Source of the DNA: Limnoperna fortunei | Lineage: Eukaryota > Mollusca > Bivalvia > Mytilida > Modiolidae | Length of the DNA stretch: 64,000 nucleotides | Reading direction: 5' to 3' | NCBI GenBank assembly: GCA_944474755.1 | Contig: OX104114.1 | Span: 23,831,220-23,895,219 of the forward strand | Shown: positions 1-12,000 of the stretch, piece after piece | Layout of the letters: each line of letters starts with the position of its first letter | Position numbering within the stretch: the stretch's first letter is position 1 | The notes under the pieces: generated by a model | Database searches by the model: none | The model's input: only the letters and a program-made list of their open reading frames with translations | What the model was told of the DNA's origin: nothing | Translations under genes and position numbers: made by a program

Positions 1-96
1 TAATGTGTGCTGGATCCCGACCTTATTGATTGCCAGTTTTCCTGCTACATGTTAAGGGTTCTCACACAGTACATCCAGAGTTCTATCATGAAAACT

Positions 97-161
97 GGGA
101 CCTCGTTGGCAGAGTAATTATGGTAGTTTATCTACTGTTGATCACATGGTCTGTCAACACT
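97..161 (+). mobile_element. SINE head, 5' part of a copy split by a foldback element
   Basis: Reads as the tRNA-like head of the window's SINE (GACCTCGTTGGCAGAGT ... GATCACATGGTCTGTCAAC). It breaks at 161 and resumes at 721. An unrelated scrap of SINE body (TGATTGCCAGTTTTCCT) is seen at about 29-50. Confidence 0.75.
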
Positions 162-720
162 TAGTCCGAGAATCCTCTGCCGTCCAACGTTTTTTTTTTT
201 TTTTTGCGTGGGACGTCAGAGAGCTCTTTATAAGTAAAATAGAGATTTTGCCACACCGGTCAGGGTCGGCAAATTTCATCGTTTCAAGATGTTAACAAAC
301 ATTTTCGTCCAGTTAAACTAGATATAATTCACTTCTTTAGATATTTTTCTTTATGAATATAATAATCATACCTTTAATCAAGATGAGTTATTAGTCCATT
401 TCTAAGCTAATTTCCATCGATACCCTTACATCCAGAGATTTCACTTTCATTTTGAACAAAAAGTCATGTGACAACAATGTGACTTAAGTCCAGTGCTTAA
501 ATTAGATTGATTGAAGGTATGATGATTATATTCACAGAGAAAAATATCTAAAGAAACAATTTATATATAGTTTAACTGGACGAAAATGTTTGTTAACATA
601 TGGAAACGATGAGATTTGCCGACCTAGACCATTGTCGCAAAATCCGCTGTTTTGCTTATAGAGAGCTCTCTGATGTCCCACGCAAAAAAAAGCGTTGGAC
701 GGCAGAGGATTCTCGGACTA
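162..720. mobile_element. Foldback/MITE element with long terminal inverted repeats and 9-bp target duplication
   Basis: The left end TAGTCCGAGAATCCTCTGCC and the right end are exact reverse complements. The arms continue, with small gaps, for roughly 220 bp each (about 162-385 and 500-720) around a short centre. GTCAACACT occurs directly before (153-161) and after (721-729), as a 9-bp target-site duplication, a length usual for Mutator-like elements. No coding frame. Confidence 0.85.
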
Positions 721-915
721 GTCAACACTGAGATAGCAGGGTTTACTTGACTCCAATCGTAATTGACAAGGATTGACAGTTTTCCTTAGAGGTCTTGGGT
801 TTTCTCCGGGTATAATCCAGCTTCCTCCCCCAATAAAAACTGGATGCCATGGTATAGCTGAAAAATTGCTGCAAGTAGCATTAAAGATCATTCAAACAAA
901 CTAACAAACTTAATG
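721..915 (+). mobile_element. SINE body, 3' part of the split copy
   Basis: Starts with the duplicated GTCAACACT, then ACTCCAATCGTAATTGACAA and CTCCCCCAATAAAAACTGGA, and ends in CAAACAAACTAACAAAC, the family tail. Confidence 0.8.
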
Positions 916-2855
916 AATAATATAGCTGTAATAGGCATAAAATTTCAAACAAACTAACATTTAATCATACATGCAGAGTTAATTTCACATGTTAAGTTAA
1001 ACTTACACCTAACATGTCTTGTACTAGTATTAAATTACTTTTAGCCTTGTTCATATATAATGCATAAATAATTCATTAAATGTAGTAAGCTTAATAAATA
1101 AACATATCTTGCAAACTTGTGACTACAACCTAAAAAAACGAAATGAAAATTGTTAAGCTCCAGTACACAACATGAACAGTTTCTTGGCTTTAGGACAAAA
1201 ATACTTTCTCTTGTCAGTATTATATATTTTTTTGTCAGGTGACATGCTTGTAGGTGAGAATTATGGATTTTGTAGTGAGGATTTAAACTATCTGTCATAT
1301 AAAGAAATAAATTTAAGAGGATTTTGTTTCATAAGGATATATTGTTTACATTGTTATTATCGTCAGTGTACTTTGTGTATGAGGGACGTGGCTGTTTAGG
1401 TCAGTTTGGAATAAGCTCTAAATGAACTTCATGTATACATAAACATCTTCCTTTGGAATAAATTTTGAATAAGTTGTCTTATTATATAATAATATGGCCG
1501 TTGATGGTCAGTTTGAACAGGTTCTTAGTGCATATGGGTTGTTTTAGTTGACCACAAGAATGTAAAGATTTGGATATTAATTCCAACATGTCGATCATGA
1601 CAGCAAATAGTGACAATTCGCTATTATTGCTGATATGGTAAACATACATGTGGATAAAGAAATTTAATTAAAAGTTACATGTATTAGATTTTAGGATGCT
1701 TCTATGAACAGTTTGAGTGGCACGATTTCATTCTGTCATCAAACATAATTAAACATGACTGATAACTGCATAAAGTAGCAATTATCTAGAGGTGGAAATA
1801 GCTACATAGCTTTTATAAGGAGATCAATGTGATCAAAATCAGTCTGGTCACGAGTCTCTCACGACACACCTGACAGGTGGATATCTACAGTATGTAGGAG
1901 GGATTACCTTACTTTATAAGGAGGAGGACTGTTACATAATTGGAATATATTTAATTTTATAGCCAGTTGTTTGATACTTTATAAATTTATTTTTACATCT
2001 AAATCGTTTACATATGTAAACAAAAAATATTGCATAATTAGAAAGGAAATATGCAGCTTTAATATAAGGAGTTATTTGTTACATTGTATACAATGGACGA
2101 AATTAAATTCACATTTTTGACATATGTCCATGTACATATGTGTTAGAGTTTGCACCAGACTACACTGTTGTTGTAAACATGCCACTTGTAAGAAACATTT
2201 AGTGAGTAATGAAAGTTCAAACAATTTTTGCCATATACTTTTCAAAGGTCTTTGTATTTCCATGAATTGACTCATATTAATAGCGATTTGGGAATTTGAA
2301 AGGTGACAAAGTGATAAAATAAAGGCATGAGGAAGGACATTTATTGTTATCTTGTGCAATAAAAATTCAATGTTTATTACTTTATGAAATGTCTTCAGTG
2401 TTATAAATCAGAGGAAGATAGATTTTAACATAAATGGATTTATAGAGATAAAATAACTGGGGACATACGACATTTACCTGAAGTTAGAAAGCGTGAAGTT
2501 GTAAAATTCTATTAAGGATTAGACTCGGACTTGTTTGTGTACTTTCGAAAAACTATTTTGAGCACACATGTGAAATTGAAAGTTTATGGGTGGAATATAC
2601 AGAATATATATATTTTTATTGCTGTTTTAGACTACAGATTTTTTATTTAAACAATATTTTAAGTATGTATTGCATTGAAAAAAGAACTGTGGCATGGAAG
2701 ATAACTTTGAATATGTAGAATTTATGGATAAACTCTTCTGTAAACTTGTGAATTTCCTGGTGTGAAATGGATTTTTGTATCTTTTATGAAACTGTTATCA
2801 AGTCACTGACTGAATGTCATGGTAACTATGGAAATAAAGTAGAAAATAATTAGAA
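906..2855. other. Upstream flank of crb, no gene recognised
   Basis: AT-rich sequence. Short frames on both strands have no family resemblance. It presumably holds the crb promoter and 5' leader, but no promoter motif or leader exon can be placed. Confidence 0.5.
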
Positions 2856-3062
2856 ATGAAAGGTAATTTATCATTGGTTTGTGGACTGTTTGTTGTATAT
2901 TTGTCATTTATGTTACTTTCTGTTCCAACACTAAGGTGCCAGACATCCACCAATCCCTGCAGTCCAGTTCCGTGCCTGAATAATGCATCCTGTCAGCAGA
3001 ACAATGGTACTTACACGTGTGACTGTGGGACATCTTATGTGGGCCAGAATTGTGATGTATCT
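2856..3062 (+). CDS. crb: crb exon 1: signal peptide and EGF 1
   Basis: The ATG at 2856 opens a short basic n-region, a hydrophobic core ([16 protein letters not shown]) and a likely cleavage site near residue 28, followed directly by a six-cysteine EGF module. The frame ends at a GTAAGT donor in phase 0. Earlier non-coding exons cannot be excluded. Confidence 0.85.
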
Positions 3063-6000
3063 GTAAGTGTTATGGGCCAAACTGTTGCCTAGCATTTAGC
3101 ACTGTTTTTCTTGTTTAGATATATAAAAAATATAGAAATGATTTAATCACCATGTCAAGTTTATTTGTACTTCCTCCATGCGATTTACATATCTTGAATA
3201 TTCTGTAAAAATATTTAATGTGTATTAAAATTATGTTATAGTGATAAAATAATTGCTTTTGTTACCAATAAAACACCAACAAAGTTACATAACACCAAAG
3301 CATTCACAATACTGATTGTTATTCCATGTAAATTAATGGCCTGTAAACAAGTCTTATTGCTTGGATTTGGTTTTGCCAGAACAGAAATACTTACAATTGT
3401 ATTTTCATTGTGACATTTTTGTACATTTAACTCCATATTTTTTTCAGGCTTCAGCTTCTTGTTCACCATCACCATGTAAAAACAATGGAGGTTGCCAAAC
3501 TCTGGCAAATGTAAGTAGAAAAGGGGAGATAATCCAAGCATGGTGTGTTAATATGTAAAAAACAATGGACAGTGACATGTTAGTAGAAAAGTGGTGATAA
3601 TTAGTGAACTGAGTTAATGTTTATACAATTATTGACTATGACATAGGTCGCTTTCAGGATTTCTTAACCAGAGAAAATGTAATATTCACCGAGCCGCTAG
3701 TCGAGCTGAATATACATTTTTATTGGTTTAGAAATCCCAATTGCAACCACTTATCATAGTCAGTAATTGTTTTTTTACATGAATGTTGGGTGGGTGGGGA
3801 AAAATTTTCTTAACAGTTTTCTCATCAACTTCTAATCTTATTCTCTTGAAATTTAGTATGCAGCATCAGCATGGCCTCCCATAACATTGAATGGGATTTC
3901 AGGTGTGTTGCTCACCTACTTCCTGTTAAACGGCCAAGCTGGAATATTTGTAAAATAGAAACATAGCATAAATATTAAAAAATATATATAAAAACAAGGC
4001 ATCGAGAACATCTTTGATTGTAAAAATGTGCTAAATATTGTGTAAATCACTTTATTGGCTTAGCAAATCAGAATTATAATACACTAACAAAATATGTAAT
4101 ATAATAAAATAAAGTGAGCCAGTGAAATGAGAACTGGACTTCTTATATCAGAATATTTTATAACATATTTTATTATAGATCTTTATTACAAAATTCAAGA
4201 AAATGTGTTCAATTTTAACTTGTGTCAACAAAGTTCTACATTTTCTATACTTAAGGAAAATTTATAAGTGAGGAATGCCTTTCCTTCATGATCCATTGGG
4301 TCTTGATTGTTTTTCCATGTCTCTTAATCTCCATGATGCATAAGATTAAAAAATTTTTTTGTCTTTTCATAATTTATGACTTACACTTGCATCTTTATAC
4401 CATAAAATATTTTCAAGTTTATTCAAGGTGTCTGTTTCTAAGGGTTGTCCTTTTAAGATGTGGAGTTCTAACATAATTTATTTCTATTAACCATTTAACA
4501 AGAGGCTATATTTTTCTTGGCACTTGAGATACACCCACTTAAATGTCGGTACAGAAGTACATTTTGTCTTCACTAAAGGAGAGAGGGTATATCTAGGATT
4601 AGTCCTGCTATCCAATCCAATTCATGTTTTTTAATGAATATTTTGTTTGTATTTATGTTTGCTGCCACATTCAGCAATTTTTCAGCTATATCATGTTGTC
4701 CAGTTTTTATTGGGGAGGAAGCCGGAGTTCAGGGAGAAAACCCCGACATGCCTTAGGAAAACTGGTAATTCTTGTCCCTTAATATTGTAGTCGATTGCAC
4801 CCTCCCCGCAGTGTTTTAATGAATAAAATATGTTCAAATCAAACTAAACAGGAGCTTTATATTAATATTTTAGCATTGTTATGGTAACTAAGTTATTGTC
4901 ACCTGTTAGTGACCTGCATAGTGTGTGTACAAAAAAGTATGCTTTCAGTCTTAAAGAAACCTATCCATAAGGTATAGTAGAAAAAAATGCCTGAAGACGT
5001 TATTAAAATTCAGTCTTATTTGAACAGTTAACACCAAACTTCAAGTGCACCTGCCCGCAGGGATACACAGGATATTTATGTGAAACAAGAATTGACTTCT
5101 GTAAGGATCTACCATGTGAGAATGGAGGAAACTGTACATCAACAACCACGGATTACCAGTGTACTTGTCCAGCTGGTAAAGTATTTACTTTCTTTCTTTG
5201 TTTTCATCACTTTTTTTTTGCTGCTGTCATCATGTTTTGTTTTGGTAGGCAGCCAGAGTAGAAGGTGAGAACGACAGATCTTTGGCAGGCTGTAAATGGG
5301 ACAGTCATTGTTAATTAAAGCTGGGAGACAAGCACACCTTGCCATAATTCATACTGAAACGCGTGTTCCTAATGTTGACTTTATTTAAATTGCATGTTGT
5401 TACAAGCATGTTTTAGTCCTATACTTTGTATTAACAATAGAGCTATAAGTTTGATACTTACGACAAACCCATGTATCAGCTGTGCAAGGTGTGTTGAATA
5501 TCTAGTTCTAGTTTGTCTCTGTTTCTCAGAGTCTTCTAAATACTCATGTACATTGACTATATTTGGCATATTTTGCATTCATTAATGTTCAAAATTAGTG
5601 TCTTTTATGGAGTGTTGTAGCATTTTTATTCAATACTGAATACAGCTAAAATACTGCTTACTGGACATGAGGCAAACATCTAATCAATGAATCATTTTAA
5701 TGTAAATGATACCAGCAAAGTCATGTCCTGTATAAATTGAGCCAGGATAAGAATTACATAATTACACAATTCTTAAGTGTCATCCATGACACAGGTTGTT
5801 TTGACTGAATTCTGTGGTTTGAATAAAATCATATCTTTGATAACAATTTGAAATTGTCAATAAAAGTCATTCCTACAAGAGAGTTCAGACTTTTATACAA
5901 GTAGTCAATGAAGCCAGAAAGTTTATCAATATTTGTATTTTATGTGGAATTTCCGTCCTCGTAATAGAAAGAAAAATTTTGGGATGAAATGCTTATTACC

Positions 6001-9000
6001 TTTCCTGATATATCCATTATACCCCTGTGCAAAAAAAATCAAAATAAATGTGCATTGTAATATGTTGCTATTTCAGTTGATAAATAAGTTTGTTTGATCA
6101 TGATCCCTTAAAGGTTCTTCACTGTTTAAGAAGTCAGTAAAATTTGAGCAAAATAATGGCGTAATTTTTTTATGGTGACAAAGTTTAACTTAATCAGTGC
6201 AATTTCTACATGAATATTTCGGCTGTAGCACCTTTGCTGTCATTTCCTTTATACTTTCTTAAATGTCAAAGATTTCAACCCTGATTAAAATTGATACAAG
6301 GAATACACATTGCTCATATGGATATGGCTTATGATCACACAATTAATTTGTATCCTTGTAAAAAATCATTTTCTCTTTTCTTGCAGGATTCTCTGGTAAA
6401 AATTGCTCTGTAAATAATGATGATTGCATCAATGCAGGTTGTCAAAATGGAGCAAACTGTGTGGACTTTGTTGGGGATTATGTCTGTAACTGTACTGAAA
6501 GTAAGTGAATATTGCAGCAAATTACTAAAGGACTTGAGTTTCATGACATTGTATCTGATTTTCTATCATAGGATTTTAATAACTACATTGATTACAACCA
6601 TTATCATAATTGTTCAAAATAAAGCACAGAAACTATGATGTTTTGCTTAACAGTTACATTTTTATAGTAGTTAGTTTGATACAAACTCTCCAAGACCTAG
6701 GTTTTATCAGGATTGTCCATTGTAAAGAACAATGGAAGAAATTATTCTTTAACTAAACTTTGACAAACTATTTTTTTTTCTTTTACGATGTCCGTCCCAT
6801 GAAAAAATAAATTTGTAATTACATGTACTATTTAAAAATAGTTACTGATGGCGGTGTACTAGTTATCACCATGGCAACAAATAGTGCTTGATGGCTGTGT
6901 CCTAGTTATCACCATGGCAACAAATAGTTCTTGATGGCTGTGTCCTAGTTATCACACTGGTAACAAGTAGTTCTTGATGGCTGTGTCCTTGTTATCACCA
7001 TGGCAACAAATAGTGCTTTTTGGCTGTGTCCTAGTTATCACCATGGCAACAAATAGTGCTTAATGGCTGTGTCCTAGTTATCACCATGGCAACAAATAGT
7101 GCTTGATGGCTGTGTCCTAGTTATCACCATGGCAACAAATAGTGCTTAATGGCTGTGTCCTAGTTATCCCCATGGCAAGAAATAGTTCTTGATGGCTGTG
7201 TACTAGTTATCACTATGGCAACAAAATAGTACTTGCTGGCTGTGTACTAGTTATCACCATGCCAACAAATAGTACTTGCTGGCTGTGTATTAGTTACCAC
7301 CATGCCAACAAATTGTACTTGCTGGCTGTGTACTAGTTATCACCATGCCAACAAATAGTACTTGCTGGCTGTGTACTAGTTATCACCATGCCAACAAATT
7401 GTACTTGCTGGCTGTGTACTAGTTATCACCATGCCAATAAATTGTACTTGCTGGCTGTGTACTAGTTATCACCATGGCAACAAATAGTGCTTAATGGCTG
7501 TGTCCTAGTTATCCCCATGGCAAGAAATAGTTCTTGATGGCTGTGTACTAGTTATCACCATGGCAACAAAATAGTACTTGCTGGCTGTGTACTAGTTATC
7601 ACCATGCCAACAAATAGTACTTGCTGGCTGTGTACTAGTTATCACCATGCCAACAAATTGTACTTGCTGGCTGTGTACTAGTTATCACCATGCCAACAAA
7701 TTGTGCTTGCTGGCTGTGTACTAGTTATCACCATGCCAACAAATAGTACTTGCTGGCTGTGTACTAGTTATCACCATGCCAACAAATAGTACTTGCTGGC
7801 TGTGTACTAGTTATAACCATGCCAAAAAATTGTACTTGCTGGCTGTGTAATAGTTATCACCATGCCAACAAATAGTGCTTGATGGCTGTGTCCTAGTTAT
7901 CACCATGGCAACAAATAGTGCTTAATGGCTGTGTCCTAGTTATCACCATGGCAACAAATAGTGCTTGATGGCTGTGTCCTAGTTATCACCATGGCAACAA
8001 ATTGTGCTTAATGGCTGTGTCCTAGTTATCCCCATGGCAAGAAATAGTTCTTGATGGCTGTGTACTAGTTATCACTATGGCAACAAAATAGTACTTGCTG
8101 GCTGTGTACTAGTTATCACCATGCCAACAAATAGTACTTGCTGGCTGTGTATTAGTTACCACCATGCCAACAAATTGTACTTGCTGGCTGTGTACTAGTT
8201 ATCACCATGCCAACAAATAGTACTTGCTGGCTGTGTACTAGTTATCACCATGCCAACAAATTGTACTTGCTGGCTGTGTACTAGTTATCACCATGCCAAC
8301 AAATTGAGCTTGCTGGCTGTGTACTAGTTATCACCATGCCAACAAATTGTACTTGCTGGCTGTGTACTAGTTATCACCATGCCAACAAATTGTGCTTGCT
8401 GGCTGTGTACTAGTTATCACCATGCCAACAAATAGTACTTGCTGGCTGTGTACTAGTTATCACCATGCCAACAAATAGTACTTGCTGGCTGTGTACTAGT
8501 TATAACCATGCCAAAAAATTGTACTTGCTGGCTGTGTACTAGTTATCACCATGCCAACAAATTGTGCTTGCTGGCTGTGTACTAGTTATCACCATGCCAA
8601 CAAATTGTACTTGCTGGCTGTGTATTAGTTATCACCATGCCAACAAATTGTACTTGCTGGCTGTGTACTAGTTATCACCATGCCAACAAATTGTACTTGC
8701 TGGCTGTGTACTAGTGTTATCACCATGCCAACAAATTGTACTTGCTGGCTGTGTCCTAGTTATCACCATGCCAACAAATTGTACTTGCTGGCTGTGTCCT
8801 AGTTATCACCATGCCAACAAATTGTACATGCTGGCTGTGTACTAGTTATCACTAATATTTGATTGGCTTGCTTTTCTGTGTGATGCCTGGGAACTTATAT
8901 TTTTCTGTGCAATTCCTTATACAATGTTGCATTTTTACTAGAAGCAATTTGCTTCTACATTGATGATGACACACGTGTAAATCTACAAGAGGAAAAATTA

Positions 9001-12000
9001 CAAGTCAACAAGAAAAACAAGAGCAGAAAATGTTTGATAAGAACTTTAAATATTAGTTAAGCTTGATCTTTTCCATATGGTAATATTTGTGTGGATGCAA
9101 AGACAGGATAAAACTTGGTGGTGATAACTGGTACACATCTCCATAACAACAATGCAAAAACCATCACTTCTCAATCACCATTTTCAATATGCTCAAACAA
9201 TGAAATTGTTTACCAACATGATCATAGGTGTGTCAAGGAGAAATCATTAATTTTCTGGGCACTTCTTGGTAATTCTTCCTTAGGCCTTGTGGCATGTTTG
9301 ACAGTAACTATAGTCCTCATGCAGTGACAATCTTTTGAACTCTCTGCCATGTTTGTCTTAACGTAATAATTTCTTTTTGACTGTACTCCACCATGTAGTT
9401 CTGGGTCTCCTTCTATATTACATTTTCCATCAGGTGTCCAGTGCAATACTGTTTTAATGGGGGAGTTGTCACTTTTGGAAAATTCTTTCCACTTATTCAT
9501 TATTACATTTCAGTCAGTAGAATGTTAGAGTGACAATTTAATAAATTTACACGTAATGACAGAAAACTTTTAATGCATTTATTTGTAGATTGGACAGGCA
9601 ATCGTTGTGAGACAGATTTTGATGAATGTCAAAGGAATCCTTGTGAAAGGGGAGTTTGTGTGAATTCAATTGGAAACTTCAGTTGTAACTGTGCTAATAC
9701 TGGATATGAAGGTAGGATGAATTTGATTATAGTAAGCTTGATGTAAAAATATTCACTGATCCTTGGTATTGGTAGCTTAAATAACAGTCCAAGGACTAAT
9801 ATCAGCACTCAAACCAATACATTTCTCAGTTGATCTGATATAAGCAAATTATAAACCATTGAAATAATATTTCTGAAAGCAGCAGCTTTGATACTAATTA
9901 ATCAGATTGGTACTCAAGACATAAGTTCCTATAGATTTTTTTCATATTTCTATACCTGTGATGGGGGCCTCCTTGGCCCAGTGGTTAAGGTAGTTCGTCT
10001 ACTATTGATCAACACTGAGATTGTGGGTTCGAGTCTAACTGTGGGAAGGGTTCTCTGGACTCCAATCTTAATTGACAAGGATTGCTAATTTTTCTACTGA
10101 AGGTCTGGGATTTTCTCTAGGTACTCCGTCTTCCTCCCCCAATAAAAACTGGATACCATGATATTGCTGACAGTGGTGTTCAACACCTTTCAGACAAACA
10201 AAACAATATACCTGAGATGTTTTGTTGAAACAATTGACTATTCAGTGGAGAGCAAAAAGATATGGTCTCATCAGACAAGTTGTTTAGTTAGTAACAAATT
10301 CAAAAAAGAGGGATAGAAAAATAATGGTCTTTTAAGGCAGGTTTTGTTTAATACAATTTTTATTTTAATCAGTTATGTTTTTATCTTGCAGGACGATATT
10401 GTGACAAAGATGTCAACGAATGCACAACCTTTCCATGTCAAAATAATGGTACCTGTTCCAACCTTGATGGATCATATAACTGCACATGTGCGAAGGGTTA
10501 CGAGGGTATTAATTGTGAGATCCCAAATTGTAACCGTGTTGATTGCCAGAATGGGTCAACCTGTTCTATAAATGGCCACAACCAATGGCAGTGTGACTGT
10601 GTACAACACTTTTTTGGTAAGTTGGATACCACCATTCATATTCCTGTGCAGATAGAGTATCGTTGAGTTTCAATTATATTTTTTATGAGCAAAATAGTTC
10701 TTTATTTTGATCTATGTTTGTGGAGTATATAAATAAAACATGACGGTTATCTGTTTACATTTTTTGTAATGTGGATATTGTGATCCAGTACTATAGGACA
10801 GGACAAGTTGATAAATACATTAGCTGCATTTTATTTATAATAAACTGTTGGTGCTAATTCATATAATGCTTGTTTTGGTAACAACAGACATTTTAGTATT
10901 TATAATATTTACAAGAATGAAGTAGATTGATATGATGTGTGCTGTTCCAAACCCTACTTGGAAAAATGACATTTGTAATTTTAAAAATTCCAGAATAAAA
11001 TTCAAGTTTATTTAAAATTATGTTCAACAGTTTCTGCAGGAAAAAACTTGTCTTTGAGCAAGCAGATTGGGCTCTATGCAATCACAAAAATGTCTGATAT
11101 GTTTGTTGGATATATACACAATAGAAAGGATAACAGCAATGTTAATTAGTTAAGATAAATATTCCAATTACTATTTTCCAGTCTTATCATAGCCTATTTT
11201 CACAATTCTGTGTTATAGTATGGTGGTGGAGGGCTGGGAAAATAGGCTAGATCCCCTTTAAATTTCGTCTTTTAAAACTTTCTTCTTGTAAACCATTCCC
11301 ATTTATGAAGGCATATGCTTTGCAACCTGCCCATTTCAGATTCGTGCAATTTTTTGGAATATATTCACATGATGAGCATAATATGAAAAATATATAATGA
11401 GTTTTCTCAAAATTCATAGATTGTAGAATATACACAATATCATTAAAAGGATTAAACATGTGTACTATAACACCTTGATATCAACAGAGAAATTAATTTT
11501 GCAGGAATTTATAGATAAAACCCTTCAGTACATTTAATTATAATTTTAAAGTTAAAAAATACTAAAAGTCAGTTGACTAATCAGTAATTGTTAGCATTGG
11601 TCAAGTTTATGACAATGTCACTATAGTTTTGAGGGAAATTTAAAATTTGACATTTGCTTAATAAATTATTGTTTATTTTTAATGCATTGCACACATTTCT
11701 GTTCTGTAACTTAATAGTCACAGATCATTTTAACACACTGCAGGTTTGCAATAATTTTATGTAATGTCATTTAACACTAGGTGGATCAAGTTATTGGTAA
11801 TTCATTAATGATTGTCTGAAAATTTTGTACAAACTTAAGCAGCAGTTCAGTATTTACCTAACAACATGTCTGCCAGTGGCAAATATAGCATTCGTTTAAT
11901 AGCTTCTCCTGACTGTGGTATTTCTGTTTTATTGACCACACAACACATGTTACAGCATACATATATGCATCTAAATGAAGTAAAAGTTTCTATTTTAAGG

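Noticed and set aside
6846..8853. CRISPR-like array
   Set aside because: Head-to-tail repeats without unique spacers, in a eukaryotic intron.
9115..9500. Overlapping frames on both strands between the 43-bp array and crb exon 5
   Set aside because: No EGF cysteines, no splice sites in phase, no family resemblance.
9963..10035. tRNA gene
   Set aside because: A- and B-box-like text is present, but it is the head of the SINE family and does not close a tRNA cloverleaf.
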